Source: Lachnospiraceae bacterium | GTDB taxonomy: Bacteria; Bacillota; Clostridia; Lachnospirales; Lachnospiraceae | NCBI GenBank assembly: GCA_900771955.1 | Contig: CAAGPW010000234.1 | Location: 1-8,453, forward strand | Direction: 5' to 3' | Length of the DNA: 8,453 nucleotides | Shown here: piece by piece, positions 5,904 through 8,453 of the stretch | Layout: every line of letters starts with the position of its first letter | Numbering within the stretch: position 1 is the stretch's first letter | The notes under the pieces: model-generated | The model's input: only the letters and a program-made list of their open reading frames with translations | Database searches by the model: none | Told to the model about the DNA's origin: nothing | Program-made: the position numbers and the translations under genes

Positions 5904-6119
5904 TCAATCTACTCGGCGGACATCATTCTGATTGAGAAGATTTCTGCCTTGATTGACCGTCATAAAACGCTCCAGCGTGTCCCTTCGGATAATGGTCTTG
6001 CGCCCTACCTTTAAGACAGGCAGCTTGCCCCAGTCCACCAATTTCCGCATGGTGTTCCTGCCGATACCCGTACATTCGGCGGCTTCCTCGATGGTCATAC
6101 CTATTTTAACTGCGTTCAT
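5904..6119 (-). CDS. xis: Excisionase family DNA-binding protein (MerR-type HTH)
   Basis: A 71-residue protein with one winged-helix domain of the excisionase/MerR HTH_17 type: MTIEEAAECTGIGRNTMRKLVDWGKLPVLKVGRKTIIRRDTLERFM (residues 8-53) shows the helix-turn-helix, the short LPVLKVG wing and the final R-DTLERF helix. Such proteins bend attachment-site DNA and steer the tyrosine integrase toward excision, and some also regulate transcription. AAGGAGG on the minus strand (complement of 6128-6134) is 7-8 bases before the ATG. It has a consensus promoter upstream, is divergent from the XRE regulator, and lies upstream of the relaxase in the same direction, so the two may be co-transcribed across the oriT region. 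The Xis role follows from family and from the nearby integrase. Confidence 0.85.
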   Translation of the reverse strand: MNAVKIGMTIEEAAECTGIGRNTMRKLVDWGKLPVLKVGRKTIIRRDTLERFMTVNQGRNLLNQNDVRRVD

Positions 6120-6146
6120 TATCTCATCCTCCTTTTGAAATGCTTG

Positions 6147-6254
6147 TTTTGCAACTGTACAATCCTAATTATACTTATTTTGCAATCTCGTGTCAACCTG
6201 TTTTGCAACTGTTTAGGAATTTTTTTTAATATTTATCCCGTTTCAGGGTTGCAA
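6147..6254. repeat. TTGCAA repeat array in the xis/XRE divergent promoter region
   Basis: Four copies in the same orientation: TTTTGCAA at 6147-6154, 6178-6185 and 6201-6208, and GGTTGCAA at 6247-6254. The first and third extend identically into TTTTGCAACTGT; the second and fourth extend into TTGCAATCT. Start-to-start distances are 31, 23 and 46 bases, near whole helical turns. They flank or overlap the -35 and -10 of the xis promoter and form the -35 of the XRE promoter. A fifth TTTTGCAA lies at 5709-5716 upstream of the relaxase. They are probable operators for the XRE regulator or for Xis (inference). Confidence 0.7.
6168..6196 (-). promoter_or_regulatory. xis promoter
   Basis: On the minus strand TTGACA (complement of 6191-6196) and TATAAT (complement of 6168-6173) are both perfect and 17 bases apart. 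The spacer contains one TTGCAAAA repeat, with further copies just upstream of the -35 and downstream of the -10. The promoter is intrinsically very strong and so very likely repressed by default. Confidence 0.85.
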
Positions 6255-6277
6255 TCTGCATTTTGATGTGCTATAAT
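6249..6277 (+). promoter_or_regulatory. Promoter of the XRE regulator gene
   Basis: TTGCAA (6249-6254) and TATAAT (6272-6277) lie 17 bases apart. The -35 hexamer is itself one copy of the repeat found through this intergenic region, so a protein binding the repeat would compete with RNA polymerase; autoregulation is likely. The transcript would start near 6284, only a few bases before the ribosome binding site (6288-6295). Confidence 0.7.
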
Positions 6278-6301
6278 GATACTCGTCAGGAGGTGAAAAC
6301 C

Positions 6302-6967
6302 TTGAAAAAAGAAATTGAATTCACCGCAAAACAAGTCGGTGAACGGGTAAAAGAGCGCCGAACAGAACTAAACCTTACCATGCCTGAGCTTGGAAAGCGT
6401 ATCGGCGTAAACAAATCCACCATTCAGCGGTATGAAGCAGACGGCGTTGACCCGAAGCGTACTATGATTATCAACGGTCTTGCCGATGCGCTGCTTACCA
6501 CTCCCGAATGGCTGACAGGGCTTTCCGAGGAAAAGGAATATGATGCCCGCACGCTCTGCCAAAAGGACATTGAGGAGCATATCAAAAAGTACCTTGATAC
6601 GGTTTCCTCCACGGTCAGCGGAGAGCCGCACCAGCAGCTTCTTACCACCTTCCTCGGCAAGATGATTGACCTGTACTCGGTGCTGTGCCACTACTTTGCC
6701 AACGCTATGGCGGAGGTTGACCGTGTGGCGGAGGACGAGGGCTTGAAGCAGTCGATTATGCGGTATGCGATTGAGGTGGGCGCAATCGAAGAACGGGTCT
6801 ACCGCAAAGAAATGGAAATACCTATCGAAGATATGAAGCGTTTTTTAGACGGAATTTTACATATCTACGATGAGGGACGCACCAAAGTATCTATGGGCGA
6901 CCTCTTCGGGATAGTGACGGAAGCCGAAAACAGGCTTGCCGAAAAAGAAAATTCCGTGGCACCTTGA
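6302..6967 (+). CDS. XRE/Cro-C1-type helix-turn-helix regulator
   Basis: A 221-residue regulator when started at TTG 6302, which sits 6 bases after a near-perfect AGGAGGTG (6288-6295). The in-frame ATG at 6263 lies upstream of the -10 element and has no ribosome binding site, so it is rejected. The N-terminal HTH_3 domain spans about residues 9-70: VGERVKERRTELNLTMPELG, then KRIGVNKSTIQRYEADG with the recognition helix, then the PEWLTGL helix usual in these proteins. The remaining 150 residues are mostly helical and acidic, of no family I can name, and may serve for oligomerisation or signal sensing; no RecA-type cleavage or metallopeptidase motif is seen. Divergent from xis across the repeat array and upstream of int, it probably decides when excision and mobilization genes are expressed. 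Confidence 0.85.
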   Translation: MKKEIEFTAKQVGERVKERRTELNLTMPELGKRIGVNKSTIQRYEADGVDPKRTMIINGLADALLTTPEWLTGLSEEKEYDARTLCQKDIEEHIKKYLDTVSSTVSGEPHQQLLTTFLGKMIDLYSVLCHYFANAMAEVDRVAEDEGLKQSIMRYAIEVGAIEERVYRKEMEIPIEDMKRFLDGILHIYDEGRTKVSMGDLFGIVTEAENRLAEKENSVAP

Positions 6968-7021
6968 CAAAAAAATATGCCGATTGAAACCAACCGGCAA
7001 AAGTGACATTCTTTACTTTAC

Positions 7022-7052
7022 GCACACCATATGTCACAGTCCCGATTGCCAC
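7022..7052 (-). repeat. Right copy of the 25-bp inverted repeat (partner upstream of tnpV)
   Basis: CATATGTCACAG (7028-7039) runs directly into TCCCGATTGCCAC (7040-7052). This is the reverse complement of the copy at 1234-1260, lacking only the AA insertion. The similarity continues weakly to GCAC/TGCG at 7022-7027. It ends 22 bases before the integrase start codon, just ahead of its ribosome binding site, so it lies in the int leader or promoter region. Confidence 0.7.
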
Positions 7053-7074
7053 GGATAGAAAGGAGTTTTTATCT

Positions 7075-8373
7075 ATGGCAAAAGGTTCTGTAAGAAAGAA
7101 AGGCAAAAAGTGGTACTACCGCTTCTATATCGAAGATGAAAGCGGCAATCTGGTACAGCGTGAATTCGTGGGAACAGAAAGCAAATCCGAAACGGAAGCC
7201 CTGCTCCGCAAGGCGATGGAGGACTACGAGGAAAAGAAATTCGTTGCAAAGTCTGAAAACGCCACGGTGGGAATGCTGCTGGATATGTGGGTGGAGGAAG
7301 AACTAAAGCCCGGCAGTCTCAGCAACGGTACGGTAATGGCATATCAGGGTACGGTAAACCGTATCAAGCAGCACCCTATCGGCAGCCGAAAGCTGAAAAC
7401 CGTCACCGCCGACCATTTGCAGGCGTATATGGATTTTCTCAGCTTCGGCGGGACAAATCCCGACGGTACAACGGCAAAGGCACTTAGCAAAGGGTATCTG
7501 CGTTTGTTCTCGGCAGTCCTGCAAGGAGCGTTCCACTTTGCGGTATTCCCCAAACGGCTGATTACCTTCAACCCGATGCAGTATGTGGTATGGCGGGGCA
7601 AAAAAGAGGACTATGACCTGTTTTCGGACGAGGACGGCAATACCGATTCCACACCCACGCTCAGCCATGAGCAATATCTGAAGCTGGAGGAATTTCTGAA
7701 AAAGAAAGATAACCCCGCTTTACTGCCCATTCAGATTGCCTACTACACGGGGCTTCGCATCGGCGAAGTCTGCGGCTTGACTTGGCAGGATGTCAACCTT
7801 GACAAGCAGTACCTTACGGTGCGCCGCAGTATGCGCTACAACGGGGCAAGGCATAAAACCGAGATAGGAGCGACCAAACGGAAGAAAGTCCGTACCGTGG
7901 ACTTCTGCGACACGCTGGCGGCGATCCTCAAAGCGGCGAAAACCGAACAGCACAAAAACCGCCTCCAGTATGGCGGGCTTTACCACCTCAACTACTACAC
8001 CGAGGTGAAGGAAAAAGACCGTACTTACTACGAGGTTTACAGCCTGCCGAGGACAGATGAAATCCCAGAGGGGTACAAGGAAATATCCTTTGTCTGCCTC
8101 AGACCTGACGGCGCATACGAATCACCGAGTACGGTAGGGATTATGTGCAGGACGGCAAGCAGAAAGGTCGAGGGCTTGGAGGGCTTTCATTTCCACCAAC
8201 TTCGTCACACATTCACGAGCAATCTGCTCTCAAACGGGGCAGCGCCGAAGGATGTGCAGGAGCTTCTCGGACATGCCGATGTCAGTACCACAATGAATAT
8301 TTACGCTCACGCTACAAGGGAAGCGAAGCGTACTTCCGCAAGACTGCTGGATAAGGTGGTCGGCGGAGAGTAA
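7075..8373 (+). CDS. int: Tyrosine recombinase/integrase
   Basis: A 432-residue site-specific integrase. Residues 1-60 form an AP2-like arm-binding domain (KGSVRKKGKKWYYRFYIEDE), about 63-160 the SAM-like core-binding domain, and about 195-425 the catalytic domain. All the catalytic residues are visible: Arg228 in YYTGLRIGEVCGL, a beta-hairpin Lys near 268-271 in TKRKKVRTVDF, H374 and R377 in HQLRHTF, H400 in LLGHADVS, and the nucleophile Tyr410 in MNIYAH. The start at 7075 is supported by AAAGGAG (7059-7065) 9 bases upstream; the longer frame from 7003 has no such site. An insertion of about 60 residues (290-350) between the Lys hairpin and the HxxR motif is usual in the larger Clostridial integrases. 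It probably acts on the repeats at 1181 and 8395, with the excisionase for excision. Confidence 0.95.
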   Translation: MAKGSVRKKGKKWYYRFYIEDESGNLVQREFVGTESKSETEALLRKAMEDYEEKKFVAKSENATVGMLLDMWVEEELKPGSLSNGTVMAYQGTVNRIKQHPIGSRKLKTVTADHLQAYMDFLSFGGTNPDGTTAKALSKGYLRLFSAVLQGAFHFAVFPKRLITFNPMQYVVWRGKKEDYDLFSDEDGNTDSTPTLSHEQYLKLEEFLKKKDNPALLPIQIAYYTGLRIGEVCGLTWQDVNLDKQYLTVRRSMRYNGARHKTEIGATKRKKVRTVDFCDTLAAILKAAKTEQHKNRLQYGGLYHLNYYTEVKEKDRTYYEVYSLPRTDEIPEGYKEISFVCLRPDGAYESPSTVGIMCRTASRKVEGLEGFHFHQLRHTFTSNLLSNGAAPKDVQELLGHADVSTTMNIYAHATREAKRTSARLLDKVVGGE

Positions 8374-8378
8374 AAAAC

Positions 8379-8418
8379 TTTCCCTTGTTTCGGCTCGTAA
8401 GGGCAAAAACAAGGGAAA
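8379..8418. terminator. 12-bp inverted repeat after int; possible terminator, best read on the minus strand
   Basis: TTTCCCTTGTTT (8379-8390) pairs perfectly with AAACAAGGGAAA (8407-8418) around a 16-base loop. On the plus strand no T-run follows. On the minus strand the hairpin is followed by GTTTTTTA (complement of 8371-8378), which looks like a terminator protecting int from leftward transcription entering from the flank. It overlaps the right boundary repeat, so it could equally be part of the attachment site structure. Confidence 0.5.
8395..8417 (+). repeat. Right copy of 23-bp direct repeat, candidate attR core
   Basis: Matches 1181-1203 at 21 of 23 positions, in direct orientation. 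It begins 22 bases after the integrase stop codon. Attachment cores of tyrosine-integrase elements typically lie at this place. The remaining sequence to the window end (8418-8453) shows no recognisable gene. Confidence 0.5.
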
Positions 8419-8453
8419 ATACATAAGGTTGGAACACAAGATAGGCGAAATGC

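Larger units (their letters stand above)
1181..8417 (+). mobile_element. Putative mobilizable element (tnpV, cargo operon, MOBQ relaxase, xis, XRE regulator, tyrosine integrase)
   Basis: The unit is defined by a 23-bp direct repeat with two mismatches (1181-1203 and 8395-8417); the right copy lies 22 bases after the integrase stop codon. Inside is a complete mobilizable set: integrase, excisionase, regulator, relaxase and a probable oriT, with a cargo operon. No type IV secretion or coupling-protein gene is present, so transfer would depend on a helper element, possibly the one whose end is seen at 1-1010. The cargo part (about 1860-4206) looks more AT-rich than the int/xis/mob part, which suggests a mosaic origin. 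The exact ends and whether it is nested in another element are inferred; the unit could instead be one section of a larger element. Confidence 0.55.

Noticed and set aside
5700..6260. CRISPR array or iteron-type replication origin from the TTGCAA repeats
   Set aside because: The repeat units are only 8-12 bases, their spacing is irregular and they coincide with promoters; no Rep or Cas gene is present.
6979..6998. Terminator hairpin between the XRE regulator and int (GCCG/CGGC)
   Set aside because: The stem has a mismatch and no T-run follows, so termination is not supported; the two genes could be co-transcribed.
1234..7052. IS or transposon bounded by the 25-bp inverted repeat
   Set aside because: There is no DDE or other transposase between the copies, no target duplication is seen at the outer sides, and int lies outside the pair.

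Overview
The window looks like accessory DNA of a Gram-positive Clostridia-type bacterium, probably gut-associated (inference). The reasons are strong AGGAGG-type ribosome binding sites, consensus -35/-10 promoters, and families typical of Clostridial conjugative and mobilizable elements: TnpV, cysteine-rich KTR protein, MobA/MobL relaxase, MerR-type excisionase and tyrosine integrase. There is no chromosomal housekeeping gene, rRNA or tRNA.

Left part (1-1010): the 3' end of what is probably a very large helicase/DNA-methylase-type ORF of an integrative conjugative element. It is followed, with a 4-base overlap, by a small DpnD/PcfM-like protein, then by a 66-residue accessory protein with its own promoter. 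This reads as the end of an operon of a larger resident element.

Right part (about 1181-8417): a compact unit that looks like a separate mobilizable element of about 7.2 kb nested in, or joined to, the first. It is bounded by a 23-bp near-identical direct repeat (1181-1203 and 8395-8417). The right copy lies just after the integrase gene, where an attachment site is expected. In order it holds tnpV with a terminator; a cargo operon (PadR regulator, polytopic SEDS-like membrane protein with an N-terminal permease-prefix domain, lipoprotein, cysteine-rich KTR protein) closed by a strong terminator; then, on the minus strand, a MOBQ-like relaxase and an excisionase separated by a hairpin-rich probable oriT; then, on the plus strand, an XRE-type regulator and the integrase.

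How it may work: Int, with the small excisionase, would move the unit, and the relaxase would nick the probable oriT so that the unit can use a co-resident conjugation machine. The excisionase and the XRE regulator are divergently transcribed from a region with four copies of a TTGCAA-centred repeat placed on the promoters, and a fifth copy lies just upstream of the relaxase. These repeats probably form a shared operator set. The cargo operon has a near-perfect promoter overlapped by a 13-bp inverted repeat, as expected for PadR autoregulation. Its central gene keeps the topology of a SEDS glycosyltransferase and one candidate catalytic Asp, but no class B PBP gene is present. It is the most interesting cargo here. 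A second unexplained signal is a 25-bp inverted repeat pair located upstream of both tnpV and int.
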